64,000 nucleotides of DNA from Rhodococcus sp. KBS0724 (GCF_005938745.2 NZ_VCBX02000001.1:2700001-2764000), one strand, 5' to 3'. Numbered from the stretch's first letter, positions 50,660 through 60,040 are shown. Notes: generated by a model from the letters alone, not told the origin. Numbers and translations are program-made.

Positions 50660-52732
50660 TCATGCCGCAGCTGGCACGATTTCGGGGTCCAACTCGGCGT
50701 CTGTCGGGCCACTTCGGATGAACTGTTTTGCGCCGATGACCGCCAGCGCGGCTACGACGGTTCCGGCGGCAAGGGAGATGAGGAACCAGCCGATTCCGCC
50801 GACTGCGAAGAATACGAAGATTCCGCCGTGAGGGGCGCTCAATGTGACGTCGAATGCCATGATCAGACCGCCCGTGATGGCGCCGCCGGCCATCATCGAG
50901 GGAATGACGCGGAGCGGGTCGGCAGCGGCGAAGGGGATGGCACCTTCGGAGATGAAGGCAGCGCCGAGCAACCAGGCAGCTTTTCCGTTTTCGCGTTCCG
51001 CTTCACTGAACAACTGGGGACGCAGGACGGTGGATGCCAGTGCCATCGCGAGCGGCGGGACCATGCCGGCTGCCATGACGGCGGCCATGATGCGCAATGA
51101 CGCGGGGTCGTCGACGTTCAGGCCGGCTACAGCGAACGCGTAAGCAGCCTTGTTGACCGGTCCGCCCAGGTCGAAGCACATCATCAGGCCGAGGATGATG
51201 CCGAGGAAGATAGCGGAGCTACCCGAGAGTCCGTTGAGCCAGTCGGTGAGTCCGGTGGTGATCGCGGCCAAGGGGCGTCCGAGGACCAGGAACATCAGCG
51301 CGCCGACGATCATGGTGGCGAACAGCGGAATGATCACGACGGGCATCAATCCGCGGAGCCACTGCGGTACGGAGATCCGGCCGATGTACAGAGCGACAAC
51401 ACCGGCGATCAGACCGCCGACCAGGCCGCCAATGAAGCCGGCGCCGACGAAGACCGCCACCGCACCAGCTGTGAAACCGGGGGCGATGCCTGGCCGGTCG
51501 GCGATGGCAAACGCTATGTAACCCGCGAGCGCCGGTACGAGGAAGCTGAAGGCCAGCGAACCGATCTGGAACAGAACGGCGCCGAGGTACGTGGCGAGGC
51601 CACCGTCGGGCAGGTTGGTCAGTGAGTTGTTGAGAACGATGTCTCCGGCCGGACCGGAGATTTCGTAACCGCCGAGCAGGAAGCCGAGTGCGATGAGCAA
51701 ACCACCGGCGGCGACAAACGGAATCATGTAGCTGACACCGGTCAGAAGGACCTGGCGCAGGTGCGTGCCGAATCCGACGTCGCCCGACTCGCCGTCATCC
51801 GCGCCGGCGGCTACGGACCCGTCCACCTTTGCGGCTGCGGGATTGTCCGCGGCGCGGAGTGCTTCGGCCAGCATCTTGTCCGGTTCGTTGATGGCCCGTT
51901 TCACTCCGGACGCCACGACGGGTTTACCGGCGAACCGCTCGCGACCCTTCACTCCGACATCCGTGGCGAAGATGACGGCCGCGGCACTTGCGATGAGCGA
52001 CGGGGAGAGCGGTGTGCTTCCGCTGGAGCCCTGTGTTTCCACGTGGACCGTGACGCCGGCGCGCTCACCGGCGGCAACGAGGGAATCGGCGGCCATGTAC
52101 GTGTGGGCGATACCGGTGGGGCAGGCAGTGACGGCAACTATGTGCCGCTCGGCAGCGGCAGGCGCGGCAGGCTCGGGTGCTGTCGGCTCGGCCGAGTGTT
52201 TCGCTGTGGAAACAGCAGCAGCGGCCGGCTCCGGAGTTGCGGGCTTTGCCGGTGCCGGGTTGAGCACCTCGTCCACCAATCGCACGATGTCGTCGGGTGT
52301 CGCTGCCTCGCGCAGGGACGTCACGAATGCGGGTCGCACCAACGCGCGAGCCAGTGATGACAGGAGCTTCATGTGTTCTGCGCCGGCGCCCTCGGGGGCG
52401 GCGATCAGGAACACCAGGTCTGCGGGACCGTCGGGGGCGCCGAAGTCGACCTTCGGATCGAGTCGCGCAAACCCCAGCGACGCCGATGTCACAGCCTCGG
52501 CGCGGCAATGTGGAATCGCGATTCCGCCGGGCAGGCCCGTCGCAGACTGCGCTTCGCGGGCCAGCGCTGCGTCGACCAGACCGTCGGCGTTGTCGGCACG
52601 TCCCGCCGCAGTAAGGCGTGCGGCCAGGGCGCGGATGACGTCCTCTTTCGAGGCGCCGAGGTTGGTGTCGAGTGAGATCAGTTCAGGGCTGATGATCGGG
52701 GAGCCGGAACTGCGTGCGGTGGGTTCGGACAT
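50660..52732 (-). CDS. fruA: Fructose PTS enzyme IIABC
   Basis: 690 residues with all three domains in one chain. EIIA (about 1-150) has the phospho-histidine in GIAIPHCRAEAV. EIIB (about 195-295) has the phospho-cysteine in VAVTACPTGIAHTYMAAD. EIIC (about 330-670) has eight or more membrane helices. It imports fructose as fructose-1-phosphate, the substrate of FruK. An Ala/Pro linker joins EIIA and EIIB. Confidence 0.97.
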   Translation of the reverse strand: MSEPTARSSGSPIISPELISLDTNLGASKEDVIRALAARLTAAGRADNADGLVDAALAREAQSATGLPGGIAIPHCRAEAVTSASLGFARLDPKVDFGAPDGPADLVFLIAAPEGAGAEHMKLLSSLARALVRPAFVTSLREAATPDDIVRLVDEVLNPAPAKPATPEPAAAAVSTAKHSAEPTAPEPAAPAAAERHIVAVTACPTGIAHTYMAADSLVAAGERAGVTVHVETQGSSGSTPLSPSLIASAAAVIFATDVGVKGRERFAGKPVVASGVKRAINEPDKMLAEALRAADNPAAAKVDGSVAAGADDGESGDVGFGTHLRQVLLTGVSYMIPFVAAGGLLIALGFLLGGYEISGPAGDIVLNNSLTNLPDGGLATYLGAVLFQIGSLAFSFLVPALAGYIAFAIADRPGIAPGFTAGAVAVFVGAGFIGGLVGGLIAGVVALYIGRISVPQWLRGLMPVVIIPLFATMIVGALMFLVLGRPLAAITTGLTDWLNGLSGSSAIFLGIILGLMMCFDLGGPVNKAAYAFAVAGLNVDDPASLRIMAAVMAAGMVPPLAMALASTVLRPQLFSEAERENGKAAWLLGAAFISEGAIPFAAADPLRVIPSMMAGGAITGGLIMAFDVTLSAPHGGIFVFFAVGGIGWFLISLAAGTVVAALAVIGAKQFIRSGPTDAELDPEIVPAAA

Positions 52733-52750
52733 GTCGATTTCCTTACGGCG

Positions 52751-53740
52751 TCAGGCGAGTTCGGTGGGCAGGGCGGGTGCTGATGTGGCAGACGAGATCG
52801 TGACGCCTGCAAGATCGACTTGTTGTGGCGTCGGGAGGGTAGTGCCGGGAAGGGACGCGGCAGCACTTCCGTAGGCGACGGCGTGGCGCAGGCATTCGCC
52901 CGGATCAGCCCCGGCGGTTGCCGCCAGGATGTATCCGGCAAGTGAGGAATCGCCGGCGCCGACGGTACTGACCGCAACGATCGGGGGAGCAGTGGCAATC
53001 CAGGCCCCTTCGGCGGTGACCAGGACTGCTCCCGCTGCGCCGAGGGTCGCGAGTACCGCGCCGACACCGCGTTCGACCAGAAGGGTGGCTGCTGCAATCG
53101 CGGGCCCCGGATCACCTTCTTGCGCAGCATTTTCCAGGGCATTGCCGTCGACACCGGTAAGTTGAGCCAACTCTTCGCCGTTGGGCTTGAGGAGATCCGG
53201 TGCTGTGAGCGGAAAGTTGTCCGCGAGAGCGGACAGCGGCGCGTCGGAGGTGTCGACCGCAACCTTGCACGGGTGATCACGCAGTGCGGCAACAAGTTCG
53301 CCGTACCAGCCGGGGGAAACGCCTGGTGGGATGGAGCCGGACAGCACGATCCAGCTGGCGACGTCCGCTCGTGAGACGAGTTCGCGCGCCAGGTTGTCGA
53401 GCGTCGAAGCTGGCAGAGCGGCGCCCGGTTCGTTGATCTTTGTTGTGGTTCCGTCCGGTTCGGCGACGGTGATGTTGGTGCGCGCGAGGCCCTCGGTTGC
53501 GACGCCGAGGTGGGGGATTCCGCCGGCGGCCAGTGCGCTGAGCAAGGGATCGCCCGGATTTCCGGGAAGGATTGCCAGGGTCTCGAGTTTTGCCGCGCTC
53601 AGAACTCGGGCCACGTTCACCCCCTTGCCGCCCGGATCGCTGCGGGTGGAGAGGGCTCGCAGGACTGAGCCGCGCTGGAGCGGTTGCTCCAGTTGTACGG
53701 TTCGGTCGATGCTCGGGTTGGCCGTCAGGGTGACGATCAT
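52751..53740 (-). CDS. fruK: 1-phosphofructokinase
   Basis: 329-residue PfkB-family kinase that converts fructose-1-phosphate to fructose-1,6-bisphosphate. The N-terminal GGKGVNVARVL motif and the C-terminal signature VSTVGAGDSSLAGYILA, with the catalytic aspartate, are intact. The ATG overlaps the fruR stop, and fruA follows 18 bases later. Confidence 0.96.
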   Translation of the reverse strand: MIVTLTANPSIDRTVQLEQPLQRGSVLRALSTRSDPGGKGVNVARVLSAAKLETLAILPGNPGDPLLSALAAGGIPHLGVATEGLARTNITVAEPDGTTTKINEPGAALPASTLDNLARELVSRADVASWIVLSGSIPPGVSPGWYGELVAALRDHPCKVAVDTSDAPLSALADNFPLTAPDLLKPNGEELAQLTGVDGNALENAAQEGDPGPAIAAATLLVERGVGAVLATLGAAGAVLVTAEGAWIATAPPIVAVSTVGAGDSSLAGYILAATAGADPGECLRHAVAYGSAAASLPGTTLPTPQQVDLAGVTISSATSAPALPTELA

Positions 53741-54504
53741 GCGATGACTACCTCGATTCCCTGGTCGTGGAACTCGGACGTGTCTGTCGGGGTGATGTCC
53801 TCGTCGGTGATGAGGACGTCGATGCTGTCGAGCGGAGCGAAGCTGATGAGATGCTCGCGACCCACTTTGCTTGAATCTGCCAGTACCACTACGTGATTGG
53901 CGGCCTTGACCATTGCTCTTTTGACTGCTGCCTCCTCGCTGTCCGGGGTGGACAGTCCGTGCCCGAGGCTGATGGCGTTGGTGCCGATGAAGGCGACATC
54001 GACGCGCAAGGTGCCGAGCACTCGTAGTGCGTCCTCGCCGACCGAGGCTTGGGTGACTCCGCGGACCCGGCCTCCGACGAGGATCAGCGATACCGAGTTC
54101 ATCGACGCGAGTCTCGCGCCGATCGGAACCGAATTGGTGACTGCCGTGAAATCGAGATCGGTCGGAATCTCGGGAATCATCCGACCGGTGGTGGTGCCGG
54201 CGTCGAAGAGTGCACTACCGCCGTTCGGCGGCAGGTACGACAGCGCGCACCGAGCGATGCGGTCTTTCTGTTCCGCGCGGGTTTGATCGCGTTCTGCCAT
54301 GCCGGGTTCGGTGACGCGCAGTGAGGCGGTGGGTACCGCGCCGCCGTGGACGCGTCGTACCTGCCCGATTCGTTCGAGGAAGGCCAGATCACGCCTGACT
54401 GTTTCGGTGGTGACGCCGAAGGTCTCGGACAGTGCTGCGACGGACATGCGTCCGCGCTGCGACACCATCGTGCCTATCGCTTGTTGGCGTTCTTCCGCGT
54501 ACAC
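53737..54504 (-). CDS. fruR: DeoR-family regulator of the fructose operon
   Basis: 255 residues. An N-terminal DeoR helix-turn-helix (VAALSETFGVTTETVRRDLAFLE, about 21-43) is followed by a sugar-phosphate sensor domain with the SALFDAGTTTGRM phosphate loop. First gene of the fruR-fruK-fruA-ptsH unit, divergent from ptsI. Ligand probably fructose-1-phosphate by analogy. GTG start at 54504 with GGAGAG upstream. The control region holds a tandem decamer that may be its operator. Confidence 0.9.
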   Translation of the reverse strand: MYAEERQQAIGTMVSQRGRMSVAALSETFGVTTETVRRDLAFLERIGQVRRVHGGAVPTASLRVTEPGMAERDQTRAEQKDRIARCALSYLPPNGGSALFDAGTTTGRMIPEIPTDLDFTAVTNSVPIGARLASMNSVSLILVGGRVRGVTQASVGEDALRVLGTLRVDVAFIGTNAISLGHGLSTPDSEEAAVKRAMVKAANHVVVLADSSKVGREHLISFAPLDSIDVLITDEDITPTDTSEFHDQGIEVVIA

Positions 54505-54563
54505 AGTCTCTCCGTTGTTTGGTGCCGGTCGTGATTCGCGGGTGCGGTGCGAGTCACAGTCAA

Positions 54564-54583
54564 TGTTGCTTTATGTTGTTTTA
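54564..54583. promoter_or_regulatory. Tandem decamer, candidate FruR operator
   Basis: TGTTGCTTTA (54564-54573) is followed directly by TGTTGTTTTA (54574-54583), a direct repeat with one mismatch. It lies between divergent fruR and ptsI, just upstream of the ptsI -35. A related GCTTTGTTGTG is found on the other strand near 54627-54638. Confidence 0.5.
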
Positions 54584-54595
54584 CGCCCGAGTGTG

Positions 54596-54623
54596 TTGAC
54601 ATGTCAAGAGTTGCGAGTAATCT
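54596..54623 (+). promoter_or_regulatory. Promoter of ptsI
   Basis: TTGACA (54596-54601), 16 bases, then TAATCT (54618-54623), close to the sigma-A consensus. The -35 is part of the perfect palindrome TTGACATGTCAA (54596-54607). It leaves a leader of about 80 bases before ptsI. Confidence 0.7.
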
Positions 54624-54710
54624 TCGTCACAACAAAGCTGAACAGGAAGTCAGCGCGGCGTGGGACCTACGGTTGGTGGCCAGTCGGGCAAATCGTTTCT
54701 AGGAGGACCG

Positions 54711-56384
54711 ATGACCGAACAGATCGATATCGCGAGTGTGCATGGAACACCGGTTGTTCCCGGGGTCGCATACGGCCCGGCAATCTGGCCTTCCCGGCGC
54801 CCCGAGTTGATCGCCGAAGCCCCACCACTGGACGAGTCGGTGCGTGCCGCCGCTCAGGACGATTTCATCGCAGCGGCCAAGGCAGTGGAAGGCCGACTGC
54901 TTGCACGGGCGGCCTCTGCGACCGGCGCTGCCGCTGAGGTGCTCACGGCCAATGCGGCCATGGCAGCTGACCGGGGCTGGATCGCAAAAGCGCAAAAATC
55001 CATCGCTGCCGGGGTTCCTCCGGTCCAGGCCGCCATTGCGGCGACCGAACAGTTCGTGACGATGTTCACGAAGCTCGGCGGGGTGATGGCAGAGCGTGTG
55101 ACGGACCTCAAGGACGTTCGCGATCGGGTGATCGCCGAGTTGTCCGGACTGCCGGAACCCGGAATTCCCGCCCCCGAGACGCCGTCCGTTCTGTGCGCCG
55201 ACGATCTTGCGCCGGCCGACACCGCTGGGCTCGATGCAACCAAGATCATCGGACTCGTGACCGTCCTCGGTGGACCCACCAGCCACACCGCGATCATCGC
55301 GCGTCAACTGGGCATTCCGTGCATCGTGGCCGTCAAGGATTTGGGCACGGTAGAAGCCGGTACGCCGGTGCTGATCGACGGGACCACCGGTGAGGTGATC
55401 AGCAATCCCGACGCAGACAAGGCAAAGGCGCAGGTCGAGCAATCCAGGCTCGAGCGTGAGCGGGTCAGCACCTGGGTGGGTCCAGGGAAGACGGCCGACG
55501 GACGGCCCGTCGACGTACTGGCCAACGTCCAGGATGGTGCCGGTGCCCGTGCGGCGGCGCTCACCGCTGCCGACGGCATCGGACTGTTCCGCACGGAACT
55601 GTGCTTCCTCGGGCGTGAGACCGAGCCGACGGTCGACGAGCAGGCGGCAATCTACGTAGAAGTTCTGGAAGCGTTCGCGGGCAAGAAGATCATCATCCGC
55701 ACCCTCGACGCGGGGTCGGACAAGCCCTTGAAGTTCGCCAATCATCAGGAGGAAGCGAATCCCGCTCTCGGAGTACGTGGCGTCCGAATTGCGTGGCAGG
55801 ACATGGGAATTCTCGATCGGCAACTCGACGCGATCGCGGCTGCGGCAGCACGGACGGGCTCGTCGCCGTGGGTCATGGCGCCGATGATCGCGACTCCGGC
55901 GGAAGCCAAGCGCTTTGCCGACGCCGTCCGAGCCCGTGGCCTGGTTCCCGGCGTCATGGTCGAGGTCCCGGCGGCGGCGTTGCTGGCTGATCAAATCCTC
56001 GAGCACGTCGAGTTTCTCTCGATCGGCACCAACGACTTGGCTCAGTACACGATGGCCGCCGACCGAATGTCGTCCGAACTCGCCGAGCTCACCGATCCGT
56101 GGCAGCCGGCAGTGCTCGCGTTGGTTGCGCGTACTGCGCAGGCCGGTCAGGCCGTCGGCAAGCGTGTGGGTGTGTGCGGCGAGGCGGCGGCCGACCCGTT
56201 GTTGGCGTGCGTTCTTGCCGGACTTGGTGTCTCGTCACTCTCGTGTGCGGCCGCGTCCGTTGCGGGCGTCGGAGCCAAGGTCGGTTCCGTCACGATGGAG
56301 CAGTGCGTCGCTGCGGCGGCCGCAGTTCTGGCCACCGGCGATCCTGCGTCGGCACGAAAGGCAGCTGCATTGGCCTTGAGTTGA
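54711..56384 (+). CDS. ptsI: PTS enzyme I
   Basis: Phosphoenolpyruvate-protein phosphotransferase, 557 residues. The phospho-histidine is in GGPTSHTAIIAR (about residue 190). PEP-binding features include FRTELCFLGR, IIRTLDAGSDKP and the late GVCGEAAADP loop with the catalytic cysteine. AGGAGG is four bases before ATG 54711. It feeds HPr (ptsH), which is encoded on the opposite strand 4 kb away. Confidence 0.97.
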   Translation: MTEQIDIASVHGTPVVPGVAYGPAIWPSRRPELIAEAPPLDESVRAAAQDDFIAAAKAVEGRLLARAASATGAAAEVLTANAAMAADRGWIAKAQKSIAAGVPPVQAAIAATEQFVTMFTKLGGVMAERVTDLKDVRDRVIAELSGLPEPGIPAPETPSVLCADDLAPADTAGLDATKIIGLVTVLGGPTSHTAIIARQLGIPCIVAVKDLGTVEAGTPVLIDGTTGEVISNPDADKAKAQVEQSRLERERVSTWVGPGKTADGRPVDVLANVQDGAGARAAALTAADGIGLFRTELCFLGRETEPTVDEQAAIYVEVLEAFAGKKIIIRTLDAGSDKPLKFANHQEEANPALGVRGVRIAWQDMGILDRQLDAIAAAAARTGSSPWVMAPMIATPAEAKRFADAVRARGLVPGVMVEVPAAALLADQILEHVEFLSIGTNDLAQYTMAADRMSSELAELTDPWQPAVLALVARTAQAGQAVGKRVGVCGEAAADPLLACVLAGLGVSSLSCAAASVAGVGAKVGSVTMEQCVAAAAAVLATGDPASARKAAALALS

Positions 56385-56415
56385 ACCGAATGAGGTCGCA
56401 GTACCTGCACTGACC

Positions 56416-56421
56416 TAGTAT
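56416..56421 (+). promoter_or_regulatory. -10 element of the uracil permease gene (leaderless type)
   Basis: TAGTAT ends eight bases before GTG 56430. Confidence 0.45.
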
Positions 56422-56429
56422 TTCGGGCT

Positions 56430-57728
56430 GTGACTAAACGAGAAACGACGACCGGGGCCAGCGGAATCGGTTGGACTGTCCACGGCGACGGTAAACGAAT
56501 TGCCGACGGCGCCGTGGTGGGCCCGGACGAACGGCTCAGTTGGCCCCGAACCATCGGGATCGGAATGCAGCACGTCATCGCGATGTTCGGTGCGACGTTG
56601 CTCGTGCCGACGATTACCGGCTTTCCGGTCACGACGACTCTGCTGTTCTCGGGTATCGGTACCGCACTGTTCCTGATCATCACCAAGGGGCGGATACCGA
56701 GTTACCTCGGTTCGTCCTTTGCGTTCATCGCGCCCCTGACGGCGTCGGCAGGGTCCGGCCCGGCTGCGCAGCTCGGTGCGGTCATGGCGGTCGGCATCGT
56801 GCTGATGCTCATCGGTGTTGCCGTGCGCGTGATCGGCGGGCGCGTGATCGACGCAGTCATGCCCCCGGTGGTGACCGGCGCCGTCGTGGCCTTGATCGGT
56901 CTCAACCTAGCGCCGACCGCAGCTGGGTCGTATCAGTCTCAGCCCCTGATCGCGACGGTGACGCTGTTCTCGATTCTTCTGGTCACGGTTGTCGGACCTG
57001 GCCTGCTCGGCCGCCTCGGAATCCTTGTCGGCGTCGTGATCGGCTGGGTCTTTGCCGCGATCTACGGTGGCCTCGACAGCGAGCGCGTCACCGCGCTGCG
57101 TGAGGCCGACTGGTTCGGTGTTCCGAGCCTGCACGGTCCGTCGTTCGATTGGTCCGTCATCGTGTTGGCGTTGCCCGTCGTGATCGTTCTTGTGGCCGAA
57201 AATGTCGGACACGTCAAAGCTGTGTCGGCAATGACCGGAAAGTCGTTGGACGACCTTGCCGGAAACGCACTCTTTGCCGACGGTCTGGCAACTACTTTGG
57301 CCGGCGCGGGCGGAGGTTCGGGAACGACGACGTATGCCGAGAACATCGGCGTGATGGCTGCTACCCGCGTCTACTCGACTGCTGCCTACTGGGTCGCGGC
57401 GGCCACCGCGGTGGTTCTGGCGTTCTCGCCCAAGTTCGGCGCGCTGGTGTTCACGGTTCCGAACGGTGTCATCGGCGGCGCGACCATGGTCCTGTACGGC
57501 CTCATCGGCATTCTCGGTGTGCGGATCTGGATGGAGGCCAAGGTCGATTTCACCGATCCGGTGAACCTCACCGTCGCAGCTGCTGCACTGGTCGCCGGTA
57601 TCGGCAATCTGACACTCACCATCGGCTCCGTCGAGCTCGGTGGCATCGCGTGGGGCTCGATCGGCATCCTCGTCGCGTACCCGGTCATGCGCTATCTGGC
57701 GAAATTCCGTACTTCGAGTAACAGTTAA
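56430..57728 (+). CDS. Uracil/xanthine permease (NCS2 family)
   Basis: 432 residues with about 14 helices. The N-terminal QHVIAMFGATLLVPTITG stretch and the ENVGHVKAVSAMTG loop are characteristic of the UraA subgroup, including the glutamate that contacts uracil. A GGGSGTTTYAENIGVMAAT motif marks the NCS2 core. Uracil is the most likely substrate. It stands alone after ptsI. Confidence 0.88.
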   Translation: MTKRETTTGASGIGWTVHGDGKRIADGAVVGPDERLSWPRTIGIGMQHVIAMFGATLLVPTITGFPVTTTLLFSGIGTALFLIITKGRIPSYLGSSFAFIAPLTASAGSGPAAQLGAVMAVGIVLMLIGVAVRVIGGRVIDAVMPPVVTGAVVALIGLNLAPTAAGSYQSQPLIATVTLFSILLVTVVGPGLLGRLGILVGVVIGWVFAAIYGGLDSERVTALREADWFGVPSLHGPSFDWSVIVLALPVVIVLVAENVGHVKAVSAMTGKSLDDLAGNALFADGLATTLAGAGGGSGTTTYAENIGVMAATRVYSTAAYWVAAATAVVLAFSPKFGALVFTVPNGVIGGATMVLYGLIGILGVRIWMEAKVDFTDPVNLTVAAAALVAGIGNLTLTIGSVELGGIAWGSIGILVAYPVMRYLAKFRTSSNS

Positions 57729-57737
57729 CCGGTACAG

Positions 57738-57750
57738 TCACGAATCGTGA
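57738..57750. promoter_or_regulatory. 13-bp palindrome upstream of the acyl-CoA dehydrogenase gene
   Basis: TCACGA-A-TCGTGA is a perfect inverted repeat 113 bases before the start codon. It may be an operator for a fatty-acid regulator. The rest of the 134-bp gap shows no further structure. Confidence 0.3.
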
Positions 57751-57862
57751 TCGTTCGGGTCATCGACGCACGGCATCCTTCGGTTCTAGCGTCGGTACGA
57801 CAGTCAAGTGGGACGAGTGGACATCAGTTCGCCCACGATGCATCGAAGCAGTAGGAGCTGGC

Positions 57863-59005
57863 GTGGAACGTACCCTGTTCGAACCGGAGCATGACCTTTT
57901 CCGGGAGTCCTTCCAGAAGTTCTTGGCACAGCACGTCGCGCCCTTCCACGATCAGTGGGAAGAGCAGAACATCGTCGATCGCGGCGTGTGGGTCGAAGCC
58001 GGAAAGCAGGGCTTTCTGGGAATGGCCGTTCCCGAGGAATTCGGCGGCGGCGGCGTCAAGGACTTCCGCTACAACGCGATCATCACCGAGGAAGCCACCA
58101 AGGGTGGGTACAGCGGGCTCGGCTTCACACTCCACAACGACGTTGTGGCGCCGTACCTACTTGACCTGTGCAACGACGAGCAGAAGCAGCGCTGGCTCCC
58201 CGGATTCGCGTCAGGCGAACTGATCTCCGCGATCGCGATGACGGAACCAGGCACGGGCAGTGACCTGCAGGGCATCAAGACCAAGGCAGTCCGCGACGGT
58301 GACCACTGGATCCTCAACGGGTCCAAGACGTTCATCACCAACGGCATCAACGCTGACCTCGTCATCGTTGTGGCGTGTACCGATCCTGACAAGGGCGCAC
58401 AGGGATTCAGCCTCTTCGTGGTCGAGCGCGACATGCCGGGCTTCGAGCGCGGACGCAATCTCGACAAGATCGGCATGAAGGCACAGGACACCGCAGAACT
58501 CAGCTTCACCGACGTTCGGGTTCCCGCAGCCAACCTGCTCGGCGACGAGGGAATGGGCTTCCTCTACCTGATGAAGAACCTTCCGCAGGAACGTCTTTCC
58601 ATCGCAGTGGTGGCTGCTGCGGCCATGGAATCCGTGCTCGAGAAGACCATCCAGTACTGCCGTGACCGCAAGGCTTTCGGCAAGTCGATCGGCAGCTTCC
58701 AGAACACCCGATTCGTGTTGGCCGAATTGGCCACGGAGACCACGGCTGTCCGCGTTCTCGTCGACAAGTTCATCGAGCAACTCAACGCCGAGAAGCTGAC
58801 CGTGCAGGAAGCCGCCATGGCAAAGTGGTGGACCACCGAGGCACAGGTCAAACTGATCGACCGTTGCCTCCAGCTCCACGGCGGCTACGGATACATGAAG
58901 GAATACCCGGTTGCCAAGGCCTACATGGATTCTCGCGTGCAGACCATTTACGGTGGCACTACCGAAATCATGAAGGAGATCATCGGACGGTCGCTGAACC
59001 TCTGA
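57863..59005 (+). CDS. Acyl-CoA dehydrogenase (FadE20-like)
   Basis: 380-residue FAD enzyme of beta-oxidation or a related step. AMTEPGTGSDLQGIKT (about 130-145) is the first family signature. The C-terminal QTIYGGTTEIMKEIIGRSL contains the catalytic glutamate. The position between hflX and lexA matches FadE20 of mycobacteria. The chain-length preference cannot be read from sequence. GTG start at 57863 with GGAG upstream. Confidence 0.94.
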   Translation: MERTLFEPEHDLFRESFQKFLAQHVAPFHDQWEEQNIVDRGVWVEAGKQGFLGMAVPEEFGGGGVKDFRYNAIITEEATKGGYSGLGFTLHNDVVAPYLLDLCNDEQKQRWLPGFASGELISAIAMTEPGTGSDLQGIKTKAVRDGDHWILNGSKTFITNGINADLVIVVACTDPDKGAQGFSLFVVERDMPGFERGRNLDKIGMKAQDTAELSFTDVRVPAANLLGDEGMGFLYLMKNLPQERLSIAVVAAAAMESVLEKTIQYCRDRKAFGKSIGSFQNTRFVLAELATETTAVRVLVDKFIEQLNAEKLTVQEAAMAKWWTTEAQVKLIDRCLQLHGGYGYMKEYPVAKAYMDSRVQTIYGGTTEIMKEIIGRSLNL

Positions 59006-59016
59006 TAGCAGCAGCG

Positions 59017-59054
59017 ACAACGATGGCCCCGGCATCAGCCGGGGCCATCGTTGT
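59017..59054. terminator. Bidirectional terminator between the acyl-CoA dehydrogenase gene and lexA
   Basis: ACAACGATGGCCCCGGC (59017-59033) and GCCGGGGCCATCGTTGT (59038-59054) form a perfect 17-bp stem, followed by TTTC. Confidence 0.92.
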
Positions 59055-59076
59055 TTTCAGCCTTGCTTCGTGTGCG

Positions 59077-59802
59077 CTAGATCTTGCGCATCACGGTGAC
59101 AACCTTGCCGAGAATGACGGCGTTGTTACCGGAGATGGGTTCGAACAGGGGATTGTGCGGCATCAGCCACACGTCCTTCTTGACCCGCTTGAACGTCTTG
59201 ACCGTTGCCTCGCCGTCGATCATCGCGGCAACGATGTCCCCGTTCTCGGCAACATTCTGCTGACGGACGACCACCCAGTCGCCGTCACAGATCGCAGCTT
59301 CGACCATGGATTCACCGACAACCTTGAGCATGAACAGCGAACCCTGCCCGACCAGCTCGCGGGGGAGCGGGAATACATCTTCGACAGCTTCTTCCGCGAG
59401 GATCGGCCCGCCGGCAGCGATGCGACCGAGGACCGGCACAAATGCAGGTTCCGGAAGCGGATCGCCCGCGGCGCTGCGAATCTCCGACGCGTGCCTTGTC
59501 ACCGAAGCGATAGCGGTGTCGGCAGCAACCTCGTCCAGGCCTCGGACGTCCACCGCGCGAGGGCGATTGGGGTCGCGGCGAATGAAGCCCTTGCGCTCCA
59601 GCGTGCGGAGTTGATGTGCGACCGACGAGGTCGACGTCAACCCCACGGCGTCGCCGATCTCCCGGATGCTGGGCGGGTAGCCACGCTCGCTCACCGAATC
59701 CCGGATCACTTCGAGAACACGGCGCTGCCGTTGGGTGAGAGTCTCGGCTGACGTCGCGGCAACGCCTGCCGTTGCGGCACTTGTGGAGCGATCGTCCTTC
59801 AT
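59077..59802 (-). CDS. lexA: SOS repressor LexA
   Basis: 241 residues. The N-terminal winged helix (about 20-90) contains [24 protein letters not shown]. The autocleavage site is Ala130-Gly131, the catalytic serine is in GESM (S165) and the lysine in ATVKTFKR (K202). RecA-stimulated self-cleavage would derepress recA and the LysM gene. Upstream, a LexA box overlaps the likely -35 and a leader of about 210 bases rich in short tandem repeats follows. Confidence 0.96.
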   Translation of the reverse strand: MKDDRSTSAATAGVAATSAETLTQRQRRVLEVIRDSVSERGYPPSIREIGDAVGLTSTSSVAHQLRTLERKGFIRRDPNRPRAVDVRGLDEVAADTAIASVTRHASEIRSAAGDPLPEPAFVPVLGRIAAGGPILAEEAVEDVFPLPRELVGQGSLFMLKVVGESMVEAAICDGDWVVVRQQNVAENGDIVAAMIDGEATVKTFKRVKKDVWLMPHNPLFEPISGNNAVILGKVVTVMRKI

Positions 59803-59822
59803 GGCGTTGAGCCTTCCGTGTT

Positions 59823-59851
59823 TGCAGTGAATTCTTGTCCGTGCAGTGAAT
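59823..59851. repeat. Direct repeat in the lexA leader, proximal pair
   Basis: TGCAGTGAAT occurs at 59823-59832 and 59842-59851, 19 bases apart, 20-50 bases upstream of the lexA start. Confidence 0.7.
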
Positions 59852-59955
59852 ATCAGGATTATGGCGGTGCTGTGATCAATCGGCCGAGCTTGTTATTCGG
59901 TGGAGCTTTCTTGTCGGTGGTGCGTGGTTCTCTGTGCATGTCGCCCCGCGAGTCT

Positions 59956-60012
59956 CAGTTCGGGATTCCCAGTTCGGAATTCCCCTTGTGTGACTTGACT
60001 GTGTGACTTGAC
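59956..60012. repeat. Two adjacent tandem duplications in the lexA leader
   Basis: CAGTTCGGGATTCC (59956-59969) is followed at once by CAGTTCGGAATTCC (59970-59983). Four bases later TGTGTGACTTGAC (59987-59999) is followed at once by an exact copy (60000-60012). Together with the pair at 59823-59851 they fill much of the lexA leader. No reading frame with a ribosome binding site is seen in 59803-60040. Confidence 0.9.
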
Positions 60013-60040
60013 ACGAATCTAGTCGCATTTGCTCGCGGTT

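Noticed and set aside
59818..60006. 62-codon frame in the lexA leader
   Set aside because: No ribosome binding site, mixed composition, and it runs through the tandem repeats; more likely untranslated leader.
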